Below are positions 18,996-26,263 of a DNA stretch of 64,000 nucleotides, piece by piece. The stretch covers positions 744,001 through 808,000 of the forward strand of contig NZ_JAHVIT010000001.1 of assembly GCF_019801605.1 (NCBI RefSeq). The letters are read 5' to 3'. Position 1 is the stretch's first letter; every line of letters starts with the position of its first letter. Origin of the DNA: Maritimibacter alkaliphilus (lineage in GTDB: Bacteria > Pseudomonadota > Alphaproteobacteria > Rhodobacterales > Rhodobacteraceae). The translations under genes were made by a program, and so were the position numbers. Below the pieces are notes generated by a model. That model saw only the letters and a program-made list of their open reading frames with translations. It had not been told where the DNA came from and did not search any database.

Positions 18996-20365
18996 GGGGA
19001 CGTGATGGCCCGGGGACGAGGCGATGGCAAGGGCCCGGCCGCACCGGAGCGCGCGGCCCGCTGCCGGCGCTTGTCCCGCGCCTCCTCCTGCAGCTCCGCG
19101 CCGTGGATTCCCAGGATCATCAGCCCGGGCCAGAGCAGGTAGGCCTCGATCTCGATGTTCTCCCCGAAGGAGAGCAGAAGCAGCGTCATGACGATCGCCA
19201 GCGGCAGCCGTCCCCGTGGCCCGCGGGCCGCATCCCAGAGCGCCAGCCCGGTTTGCCACAGGATCGGCACGGCCCAGGCCAGAAGCCCCACGAGTCCCTT
19301 CACGAAGAGCAGCGCCCACCAGGTGTGATGGGTGCCGATGGGCATGTATTCCACGATGTGCGGCCCGGGCTGGACGGTGCCATGGCCGAACCAGACCGCC
19401 TCGTTCTCCCAGCGTTCGCGGGCGATCCGCTGCAGGGTTTCGCGCACGCGGGTGCTGTCGGCGCGGGCGCCCTTGAAGGCGCTCACCGCATCCTTCAGCG
19501 CCTGCAGCAGCGCGGTCCCCACCACGGCAAGCGAGGCCGTCGCCGCCGCCACCATCTGCCAGGCCCAGCCCTTGCAGACCAGCGGCAGCATCCGCGGCCC
19601 GAGGGTGCAGGCCACGAGGCCGATCAGCCCCATGCGGCTCTTTGACAGCAGGATCATCGCCACGCCCGCCGCGATGCCGATGCTGCGCCACCGCTGGTCC
19701 TTCTCCTCCAGCGCGAAACAGACCTGCACCACGCCGAGGAGCGCCGCGAAGGGCGACCAGGGCGCGTAGAACTGCCACCGCGGGGTCCAGCTGGCCGGGT
19801 CCCAGGTGAAGAGGAAGACGCTGAAATACTCCGGCCCCGGGCCGCCGATGGCCTTCAGGGGCGAGGTGAAGATCCGCTCCGGCAGGCCGATCTGCGGCGC
19901 GATGAAGAGCAGCGGCAGCAAGGCCAGCGTCCAGAGCCCGACGATGCACTGCCCGCGCACCAGCACCTCTCGCCGGATCGGCAGCACGGCCCCGGCGAAG
20001 GGGAAGAGCGCCAGCAGGGCCCAGCCCTTGGCCCAGCCGATCGAGGACTTGATCGTCTGTTTCGCCCCGAGGCCCCAGTCGAGATGTCCGACCCAGAGCG
20101 CCACCAGCATCACGGCCATGCCGCCGATCCACCCCCAGACCACCGGGGGCACGGGCCCCCGGGCGCGCAGCTCGGGCCGGATCGCGGGGCCGAGGTAGAG
20201 CACCAGCGCCGCAAGCCCTGCCAGCAGCCAGGCCAGCACCGGCCCCACCACATAGAGCGCGCCGAGGAAGTAGAACGGCCATGTCCAGCGCAGGGTCTTG
20301 TAGACCATCCGCTCGGCGAGGTTTGCGGGGGTGAGCGGGACGCGGAGCTTGGGACGACGTGGCAT
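18944..20365 (-). CDS. Wzy/O-antigen-ligase-like polysaccharide polymerase
   Basis: A 473-residue protein with about ten membrane helices between residues 28 and 410 and a large periplasmic loop before the last helices (about 285-350, containing WFGHGTVQPGPHIVEYMPIGTHHTWW). That loop is the arrangement of the Wzy_C/O-antigen ligase family, which polymerises or ligates lipid-linked repeat units at the periplasmic face. The C-terminal 45 residues are basic and low in complexity and overlap the small gene downstream. It lies on the same strand as the Wzz-like gene, but 373 bp separate them, so it may have its own promoter. Confidence 0.85.
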   Translation of the reverse strand: MPRRPKLRVPLTPANLAERMVYKTLRWTWPFYFLGALYVVGPVLAWLLAGLAALVLYLGPAIRPELRARGPVPPVVWGWIGGMAVMLVALWVGHLDWGLGAKQTIKSSIGWAKGWALLALFPFAGAVLPIRREVLVRGQCIVGLWTLALLPLLFIAPQIGLPERIFTSPLKAIGGPGPEYFSVFLFTWDPASWTPRWQFYAPWSPFAALLGVVQVCFALEEKDQRWRSIGIAAGVAMILLSKSRMGLIGLVACTLGPRMLPLVCKGWAWQMVAAATASLAVVGTALLQALKDAVSAFKGARADSTRVRETLQRIARERWENEAVWFGHGTVQPGPHIVEYMPIGTHHTWWALLFVKGLVGLLAWAVPILWQTGLALWDAARGPRGRLPLAIVMTLLLLSFGENIEIEAYLLWPGLMILGIHGAELQEEARDKRRQRAARSGAAGPLPSPRPRAITSPCRTDSAPSTAPAAPSP

Positions 20366-20738
20366 GGCGGGGTCCGGGATCAGGAGCGGGAGGAGGCGGG
20401 ATGAGACGGCGGAACGAGGCGGGTGCGGTGTTCTCAGCGGCGTGTGTGGAGCGAGAAAGCGGGCCGGGCGTGCTCAGCGGCGCGCGCGGAGCGAGGAGAT
20501 GGGTGGGGTGGGATGCGAGGCCAGCGTGGAGCGCGACGAGGGGCTGGAGCGAAGAGGCGCGCTTGGCGTGTTCTTCGGCGGGTGCGGAGTGAGGAGATGG
20601 GGCGGGCGCGACGGGCGGCGCGTGTGGACGAGGGCAGGGCCGCGATCCTGCGCGCGCCTGACCCCAAGGCGCGCCGCCGCGCGCCCCGGGTCGCGGGTGC
20701 AGTTTGCAAAGCGGCTCCGCGCGGTTTGCAAACTGCCC
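20366..20738. other. Spacer between Wzz-like and Wzy-like genes
   Basis: 373 bp without a credible gene. It is dominated by degenerate GC-rich direct repeats built on GGAGCGAGGAGATGGG-like units (about 20440-20620). The end nearest the Wzz-like gene carries an inverted repeat, GCAGTTTGCAAA (20699-20710) and TTTGCAAACTGC (20725-20736), three bases past its stop codon, with a GCGG/CCGC mini-hairpin in the loop. It could end wzz transcription or bind a regulator. Confidence 0.6.
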
Positions 20739-22301
20739 TCATTCCGCGGGCACCCCGGCGGGACCGGCCTCTTCCGCGGTGCCGCGTGGGCGGTCCTCGT
20801 CCCGGGGCGTCAGCAGCTTGTCGATCAGGGGGCGGCGCATCCAGCCAAGGAGGAAGCCAAGCGCCATGAAGAGGGTCGCCGCCACCCCCGCCGCCAGCGC
20901 CAGCTTGCGCCTTGGGCTGCTGGGGGTCTCGGGCAGGGAGGGGTTCTCGAGCACCTGCACCAGCGGATAGGAGGCGAAGAGATCGGCCTTGTTGGTCTGG
21001 GTCCGCGCCATGGCGGAGGCAAAGACCGCCTCGGCCACGGCGAAATCGCGCTGCAGGTCCTCCAGCCGGGCGGCGGGCTCGATCAGGGCCATCTGCCGGG
21101 CCCTGGCGGTCACGAGCCGGGCAGAGGTCTTGCCCAACTCCGCCTCGAGCCCAGCGCGTTCGGCTTCCAGCGTGACCAGATCGCTCAGCAGCGGCGCCCG
21201 GTTGCCCACGTGGGACATGTCGAGCGTCTTCAGCGCCGCGCGGGGCAGGCCGGTGATCAGCTCCGCCCGGGCCAGCGCGTCGGCCTCGGCCCTTGCATGG
21301 GCCGCGCGGGCGGCCTGCACCTCGGGGTGGTTGGTCCCGAAGGTGGCATTCTTGCGCGACAGCAGCGCGGCCTGGTCCGACATCTCGCGGGCCAGTGCGC
21401 CATAGGCGGTGTCTGCGTGCAGCTTCAGCGCGGCAGCCGCGAGGCGCGGGCTGGTGTCGAGGGCCTGCGTCAGGGCGGCCACGGCCTCGCTGCGATCCGC
21501 CAGCGTGGTGGCCATGTCGCCCGCCCGCCGGGCGAGGTCGTCGGTTTCGGCCACCAGGGCATCGAACTGCGTGGCAGAGATCAGCCCGGTCTCCCGCTGC
21601 AGGCGCGAGATCTCGTCGCGGGTGGCGAGGACGGATTGGCGGTAATCCCCGATGGCCTCCCCGGCGCCGCTCTCGCGCATCTGCAGCTCATCGGTGCGCA
21701 GGGCCTCGATCTCGTGGAAGAAGGCCGCCAGCAGCGCCTCGCCCCGGGCCTTGGCATCCTCGGGGGAGTTTCCGGTGATCGAGACATGGATCAGCCCGGT
21801 CTGGTCCACCAGCTCAATCCGGGGGCTCCCGAAGGCGCGCGGCTCCATCTCCAGCGTGCGGGCGGCGGCGCTGACGATCCGTTCGGCGGCCAGCAGGCGC
21901 TTGTAGGTCTCCGTCGGGCTGACCGAGGAATGCGCATAGGGCGAGGAGGCAAAGGAGGAGGCCTGCCCGATCCGGTCGAGGTTCACCGAGGCCGAGGCGC
22001 CGGACCCCGGCAGGATCAGCGAGAGCCCGGAAGTGTAGCGCAGCGGCGCGGTGGAGAGATAGGTCGAGATCGGCGTCCAGATGCAGACCGCCCCCACGGC
22101 GAAGAGCCCGAGGTAGCGCGGCAGCCGCCCCGCATCGGCCGGACGCCCGCCCCGCAGCAGCCGGGCGAAGGTGATCGTCCGCAGCGGGCTGCGGAACAGC
22201 ACCGGCAGTGGCAGGCGCACAAGGCGGCGCAGCGCCCCGCGCAGGATGCGGAGGAGAAGAGACAGGCAGCGGGTCAGCAGTCGAGTCAACAATCGGGGCA
22301 T
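20739..22301 (-). CDS. Wzz/GumC-like polysaccharide co-polymerase
   Basis: A 520-residue chain-length determinant protein. It has a basic N-terminal tail, a first membrane helix at about 64-82, a long periplasmic domain with coiled-coil character (about 190-420) and a second membrane helix at about 468-488 preceded by the proline-rich PSLPETPSSPRRKLAL, which is the family signature. The short C-terminal tail has no Walker motifs, so it lacks a fused BY-kinase. It works with Wzy, and with the Wza-like exporter encoded at 30553-31788, to set polymer length. A regulatory repeat lies 92 bp upstream of its start (22393-22410). Confidence 0.9.
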   Translation of the reverse strand: MPRLLTRLLTRCLSLLLRILRGALRRLVRLPLPVLFRSPLRTITFARLLRGGRPADAGRLPRYLGLFAVGAVCIWTPISTYLSTAPLRYTSGLSLILPGSGASASVNLDRIGQASSFASSPYAHSSVSPTETYKRLLAAERIVSAAARTLEMEPRAFGSPRIELVDQTGLIHVSITGNSPEDAKARGEALLAAFFHEIEALRTDELQMRESGAGEAIGDYRQSVLATRDEISRLQRETGLISATQFDALVAETDDLARRAGDMATTLADRSEAVAALTQALDTSPRLAAAALKLHADTAYGALAREMSDQAALLSRKNATFGTNHPEVQAARAAHARAEADALARAELITGLPRAALKTLDMSHVGNRAPLLSDLVTLEAERAGLEAELGKTSARLVTARARQMALIEPAARLEDLQRDFAVAEAVFASAMARTQTNKADLFASYPLVQVLENPSLPETPSSPRRKLALAAGVAATLFMALGFLLGWMRRPLIDKLLTPRDEDRPRGTAEEAGPAGVPAE

Positions 22302-22392
22302 GGGAGGTCTCCTTGGACCTCACCCATAGCGCGTCGTGCGATGGCCATGGGACACGCGGGCGGATCGCCTGCGGTGCCAGCGGGAGAGGGGG

Positions 22393-22410
22393 CCTACCCG
22401 GAGGGATAGG
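22393..22410. promoter_or_regulatory. EPS-cluster inverted repeat, site A
   Basis: CCTACCC-GGAG-GGATAGG, one mismatch from the perfect form CCTATCC-N4-GGATAGG found at 31876-31893. It lies 92 bp ahead of the Wzz-like start. With sites B, C and D it forms a four-member set confined to this gene cluster. Confidence 0.65.
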
Positions 22411-22473
22411 CGGGCCGGGCGCATCCCTCCGATTTGCGCCTTGCGTCGCGGAGGATGCGGGGCAGGCTCTCTC

Positions 22474-22599
22474 GGGAAGCGGGAAGCGGGAAGCGGGAAG
22501 CGGGAAGCGGGAAGCGGGAAGCGGGAAGCGGGAAGCGGGAAGCGGGAAGCGGGAAGCGGGAAGCGGGAAGCGGGAAGCGGGAAGCGGGAAGTGGGAAGT
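22474..22599. repeat. Heptanucleotide array, 16 x GGGAAGC + 2 x GGGAAGT
   Basis: Eighteen head-to-tail 7-mers. The first sixteen are identical GGGAAGC and the last two are GGGAAGT. The array begins 173 bp upstream of the Wzz-like start codon, in the region that should hold its promoter. Copy-number change would alter spacing between upstream DNA and the promoter by 7 bp per unit. Confidence 0.97.
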
Positions 22600-22789
22600 G
22601 GGCCGCCGCTGTTTGCTGAGGGGCATGGTCTCCCGGCGTGACTGGAGAGACGCGCACGGCACCGGTCCCGCGGCGCGAGGCGCTCAAGGCGACCGGCGTT
22701 GAGCGGAGACAGGGCTGGGCCGAGACAGGGCAGAGCGGAGACGGCAGAGAGCCGCGCCGCCCGGGATCGGTCCCCCGGTCAGTGTCGCT

Positions 22790-23401
22790 TCAGAACAGCC
22801 CCTGTTCCTTCGCGATCAGCGCGGCTTGCGTCCGGTTCGCGGCGCCGATCTTGCGGTAGAGCGTCTTCATGTGCAGCTTCACCGTCGGCTCGCGGATGTC
22901 GAGGTCGCGGGCGATCTCCTTGTTGGACTTGCCCTGGGTCAGCCCTTCCAGCACCTGCATCTCCCGGTGGGACAGCATCTCGGCCAGCGGGTGGCTCTCG
23001 GCCTCCTCGGTAGCGCGCATGAAGTCGAGGGGGGCATATTGCTCTCCCATGGCCATGAAGCGGATCGCGTTGACCAGCGACTTGGCCGAGAGCGTCTTGG
23101 GCAGGAAGCCCGCGGCCCCGGCGGCGAGGGCCTGCTCGGCCACCTCGCGGCTGGCGGTGCCCGAGATGATCGCAACCCGGTGATCGCCCGGCAGCGCCAT
23201 GACGCGTTCGAGCCCGTCGAGGCCGTTCATCCCCGGCATGGTGAAATCGAGCAGCACGAGATCGAAGGCATCCTCGGCGAGCAAGGCCACGGCCCCGGCA
23301 AGATCACCTGCGGTTGCGGTCTCGAGCCCGGCCTCGTTGCCGATGTAGAGCACCAGCGTATCGCGCAGCAGCTCGTGGTCGTCGGCGATCAGAATGCGCA
23401 T
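22790..23401 (-). CDS. LuxR/NarL-type response regulator
   Basis: A 203-residue two-domain regulator. The receiver (1-120) has Asp8/Asp9 (IADDHE), phospho-acceptor Asp52 (LLDFTMPGMNG) and Lys102 (FLPKTL). A C-terminal GerE/LuxR helix-turn-helix occupies about 140-200 (LSHREMQVLEGLTQGKSNKEIA, then EPTVKLHMKTLYRK). The start at 23401 is fixed by AGAGGAGA just upstream. It lies in the middle of the exopolysaccharide block. The hybrid kinase at 26264-28831 is the nearest candidate to signal to it, and the four CCTATCC-N4-GGATAGG-like sites are candidate targets. Confidence 0.93.
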   Translation of the reverse strand: MRILIADDHELLRDTLVLYIGNEAGLETATAGDLAGAVALLAEDAFDLVLLDFTMPGMNGLDGLERVMALPGDHRVAIISGTASREVAEQALAAGAAGFLPKTLSAKSLVNAIRFMAMGEQYAPLDFMRATEEAESHPLAEMLSHREMQVLEGLTQGKSNKEIARDLDIREPTVKLHMKTLYRKIGAANRTQAALIAKEQGLF

Positions 23402-23561
23402 CACGTCTCCTCTTGCGGGGCCACTTGTGGGCGTCGCCGCACGGCCCGCCCCTGCCTCCCGGGCCCCTGCCTGTTGAGACTGTCCTACCATTGCTCGATT
23501 TTGAAATGTCATCTTTTTTCCTCTTCGGCGGCGCACCGCATCCGGGGCTCAAACAGGCCCA

Positions 23562-23576
23562 TTAAGACATCATTAA
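23562..23576. promoter_or_regulatory. CtrA-type box TTAA-N7-TTAA
   Basis: TTAA (23562-23565), seven bases, TTAA (23573-23576): an exact match to the full CtrA recognition site of alphaproteobacteria, in an otherwise GC-rich region. It lies 161 bp from the response-regulator start and about 200 bp from the glycosyltransferase start. Binding is inferred from the match only. Confidence 0.65.
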
Positions 23577-23609
23577 GGTGTCAGAAAAAGGGCGCGGAGG
23601 GACGGGCTG

Positions 23610-23627
23610 TATACACCTTCGGATAGG
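23610..23627. promoter_or_regulatory. EPS-cluster inverted repeat, site B (half-site)
   Basis: TATACAC-CTTC-GGATAGG. The right half is perfect and the left half retains only TA and the last C. It lies 147 bp ahead of the fused glycosyltransferase start and is the weakest member of the set. Confidence 0.45.
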
Positions 23628-23774
23628 AGGCACGGTCCCGACGGGCGGGCGGCCCCTGCGCTGGGCGAGCGGCTGTCGCCTCCGGTGGGGCGGGCGATCC
23701 GGGCGGGCGCCGGGCCTCGCCGCCGGGGATGTTGAGCGGGGCGGGCGGGATCGGGCACCGAGGAGGTAGAAACG

Positions 23775-25211
23775 ATGCACCCCCTTCACCCAAAGGAGAC
23801 CGCCATGACCTACGCCGCCCACCGACCCGCCGACTTCCACGCCGCCCGTCCCGCCGCCGCACTGCCCGCGCCGGGCGCGGGTCTCGACCGGGTCCGCCTT
23901 TTCGGGCTCGATGTCGTCTCGGCCACGACCCCCGCCGTGATCGAGCAGTTGCTGGCGCCGGGACGGCGCAGCCGGGTGGCCTTCCTCAACGCCCATTGCG
24001 CCAATATCCTGTCGCGGGATGACGATTATGCCGATGCGATGGCCGGGGCCGACATGGTTCTGCCGGACGGGATCGGCGTGGAATTGGCCGCGAAGATGAC
24101 CGGCCAGCAGATCGCCGAGAACCTGAACGGCACCGATTTCACCCCCGCACTGCTGCGCACGGCCGCGGCCCGGGGGATGAGCGTCTACCTGCTGGGCGCG
24201 CGTCCGGGCGTGGCGCAGGCGGCGGCGGACCGGCTCTGCCTCGCGATCCCCGGCCTGCGGGTCGTGGGGGTGCGCGACGGCTATGACGGCATGGCCGACG
24301 AGGCCGCCACCGTCGCCGCCGTGAATGCCGCGCGTCCCGATATCCTGCTGGTCGCCGCCGGGGTACCGTTGCAGGACCTCTGGCTTGCCCGCAATGCTGC
24401 CCGGCTGGAGCCCCGCCTGACCCTGGGGGTGGGCGCGCTCTTCGACTTCCTCGCGGGGCGGGTGACCCGTGCACCCGCGGCAGTGCGCAGGGCGCGGATG
24501 GAATGGGTCTGGCGGCTGGCGATGGAGCCGAAGCGGATGGCCCGGCGCTATCTCCTGGGCAATGGGGTCTTCCTCGCCCGCGCCGCGGTGCAGGCGCTGC
24601 GCCAGACCCCGGCGCAGGCAGTGGTAACCCGGGCGATGGACCTCTGCCTTGCGGGCGGGGCGCTTGTGTTGCTGGCGCCTGCCGGGCTTCTGGTGGCCGC
24701 GGCGATCCGGGCCGAAAGCCGCGGGCCGGTCTTCTTCCGCCAGACCCGGGTGGGCCGGGACGGGCGGACCTTCACCATGTTCAAGTTCCGCTCGATGCAT
24801 GTCGACGCCGAGGCGCGCCGCGCGGCGCTGCTGGCGCAGTCGGACCGGGACGGGATCTGCTTCAAGGCGCGCAACGATCCGCGGGTGACGCGGGTGGGGC
24901 GCCTGCTGCGGCGATTCTCGATTGACGAGATGCCGCAGATCCTCAACGTCCTGCGCGGCGAGATGTCGGTAGTGGGCCCGCGCCCCGCGCTGCCTTCCGA
25001 GGTTGCCGCCTATCCTGCGCGGGCGCTTGGCCGGCTGGCGGCGAAGCCGGGGCTGACCGGGGTCTGGCAGGTCTCGGGCCGGGCGGAGATCGGCTTTGAC
25101 AAGATGATCGACATGGACCTGGCCTATGTCCGCGCCCGTGGGCCGCTTCTGAACCTGATCCTGATCGCGATGACTTTCCGCGCGATCCTCGGCGGGCGCG
25201 GGGCCTATTGA
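23775..25211 (+). CDS. Fused WecB/TagA/CpsF (GT26) and bacterial sugar-phosphate transferase
   Basis: A 478-residue protein joining two enzymes of lipid-linked sugar assembly. Residues about 40-235 are a GT26 domain: NAHCANILSRDDDYADAM, ADMVLPDGIGVELAA and GVGALFDFLAGRVTRAP. Residues about 285-478 are a WcaJ/ExoY-type phosphoglycosyl transferase: one hydrophobic helix, GPVFFRQTRVGRDGR, FTMFKFRSM, SIDEMPQILNVLRGEMSVVGPRP and GLTGVWQVSGR. It probably starts polymer synthesis on undecaprenyl phosphate and adds a second sugar. Two in-frame starts each have a good ribosome site: 23775 (AGGAGG) and 23805 (AAAGGAGA). Confidence 0.92.
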   Translation: MHPLHPKETAMTYAAHRPADFHAARPAAALPAPGAGLDRVRLFGLDVVSATTPAVIEQLLAPGRRSRVAFLNAHCANILSRDDDYADAMAGADMVLPDGIGVELAAKMTGQQIAENLNGTDFTPALLRTAAARGMSVYLLGARPGVAQAAADRLCLAIPGLRVVGVRDGYDGMADEAATVAAVNAARPDILLVAAGVPLQDLWLARNAARLEPRLTLGVGALFDFLAGRVTRAPAAVRRARMEWVWRLAMEPKRMARRYLLGNGVFLARAAVQALRQTPAQAVVTRAMDLCLAGGALVLLAPAGLLVAAAIRAESRGPVFFRQTRVGRDGRTFTMFKFRSMHVDAEARRAALLAQSDRDGICFKARNDPRVTRVGRLLRRFSIDEMPQILNVLRGEMSVVGPRPALPSEVAAYPARALGRLAAKPGLTGVWQVSGRAEIGFDKMIDMDLAYVRARGPLLNLILIAMTFRAILGGRGAY

Positions 25212-25699
25212 GCGCCGCAGACGCAGCGGAGAGCGGGCCGCCGCCCTCCGTGTCTCGGCCCCTGGGCGGCTGTCCGGAGAGCACGAGCCCGGCCGTGAGG
25301 CCGGGCCGCGCCGTCCCGTGCCCCGGGGCGGCGTTGCTGCGTTGCCCCATGAGGCTGCTGCCTCCACCGCGGGCTGACGGGGCGGGCTGATGGGGCGGTT
25401 GTCCCGTCCCCCGGCCATCTCCACGCGTCTCGACCTCGACCAGCGCCACGGTGGAGGCCGCTGCCCCGTCGCGGGCTGAGGGCACGCGCCGCCGCTTCCT
25501 GCGGCCCCCTTCACGCACCTCGACCCGCCCCACGGTGGCGAAAGCAGAGCTGCCCCCACCGCACAACACCCTTGATCCCGTCCCGCCTATCCGTTCGGAT
25601 ATATCCACTGCCCGGATGCTCTGGCGACCTGCGGCCCCAAGGATGGGATAACGGCTGCACACCACCGCTCACGCAAGGCATCCCCACGGAGGACATGAC
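25212..25699. other. Intergenic region upstream of SUOX-like gene
   Basis: 488 bp of GC-rich DNA with no convincing gene. Its only clear feature is EPS site C at 25586-25603. Short open frames here have arginine/proline-rich, non-coding composition. Confidence 0.6.
25586..25603. promoter_or_regulatory. EPS-cluster inverted repeat, site C
   Basis: CCTATCC-GTTC-GGATATA, with a perfect left half and five of seven bases in the right half. It lies 96 bp before the start of the SUOX-like gene, which is followed by the hybrid kinase. The spacing is close to that of sites A and D. Confidence 0.6.
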
Positions 25700-26212
25700 A
25701 TGATCGCCCGGACCCTCACGCAGATGGCCACGCTCGCCATCCTCGCCCTGCCGCAGACCCTTGCGGCCGAGACGCTGCCCGCCCCCACGGGCGAGGTGCT
25801 GCTGACCATCACCGGCGAGATCACGCAGACCAACGATGGGGATGCCGCCCGGTTCGACCGCGCCATGCTGGAGACGCTCGACCCGGTCACCTTCACCACC
25901 TCGACGATCTGGACCGAGGGCCCGCAGGAATTCACCGGCGTGCCGCTCAAGACGCTGATGGAGACCGTTGGCGCCGAGGCCGACAGCCTCGCCGCAACCG
26001 CCGTCAACGACTACGCCGTGAAGATCCCTGACAGCGACTGGATCGAGGGCGGCCCGATCGTGGCCTACCTGCAGAACGGTGCGCCCATGTCCCTGCGCGA
26101 GAAGGGGCCGCTCTGGGTGGTCTATCCCTTCGACGGCAACCCGGGGTTCCAGAACGAGGTGACCTATTCCCGCGCGATCTGGCAGCTCGACCGGATCGAG
26201 GTGGCCGACTGA
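25700..26212 (+). CDS. Periplasmic SUOX-fold protein lacking the molybdenum cysteine
   Basis: A 170-residue protein with a signal peptide (about 1-22, cleavage after TLA). The mature part resembles the oxidoreductase molybdopterin-binding (SUOX) domain: FTGVPLKTLMETVGA, LREKGPLWVVYPFD and a C-terminal RAIWQLDRIEV. The whole protein contains no cysteine, so it cannot hold molybdenum through the usual cysteine ligand. It is probably a binding or sensory protein rather than an enzyme. It stands 51 bp ahead of the hybrid histidine kinase, so delivering a signal to that kinase is a reasonable guess. Site C lies upstream. Confidence 0.75.
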   Translation: MIARTLTQMATLAILALPQTLAAETLPAPTGEVLLTITGEITQTNDGDAARFDRAMLETLDPVTFTTSTIWTEGPQEFTGVPLKTLMETVGAEADSLAATAVNDYAVKIPDSDWIEGGPIVAYLQNGAPMSLREKGPLWVVYPFDGNPGFQNEVTYSRAIWQLDRIEVAD

Positions 26213-26263
26213 TCCCGCCCTGCGCGATCCCGCGCAGGCTGAACCCTGAATGGCTGCCCCTGA

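Larger units (their letters stand above)
22302..22789. other. Gap upstream of Wzz-like gene
   Basis: 488 bp between the Wzz-like start and the end of the response-regulator gene. It contains regulatory site A (22393-22410) and the GGGAAGC array (22474-22599). Open frames that run through the array only encode a repeating heptapeptide and are not genes. Confidence 0.7.
23402..23774. other. Divergent control region: response regulator / EPS glycosyltransferase
   Basis: 373 bp between divergent starts. It includes an AT-rich stretch at about 23493-23520 likely to serve the response-regulator promoter, the CtrA-type box at 23562-23576 and EPS site B at 23610-23627. No coding sequence is seen. 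Confidence 0.65.

Noticed and set aside
20331-22409. Very long plus-strand open frame opposite the Wzz-like gene
   Set aside because: It mirrors the true minus-strand gene, has arginine/glycine/glutamine-rich non-coding composition and no domain. Long antisense frames are expected at this GC content; similar ones at 41998-44952, 49173-51629, 26765-29083 and 4480-5907 were rejected for the same reason.
18681-22599. Possible CRISPR array
   Set aside because: The two repeat blocks have 7-bp units without spacers and no cas gene is present, so they are simple tandem repeats.
22336-22702. Open frames encoding repeated heptapeptides (e.g. GKREAGS) on both strands
   Set aside because: They arise from translating the 7-bp tandem array in all frames; no start site or flanking coding signal supports them.
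25208-25390. Small open frame after the fused glycosyltransferase
   Set aside because: Proline/arginine-rich composition and no ribosome site; treated as intergenic.
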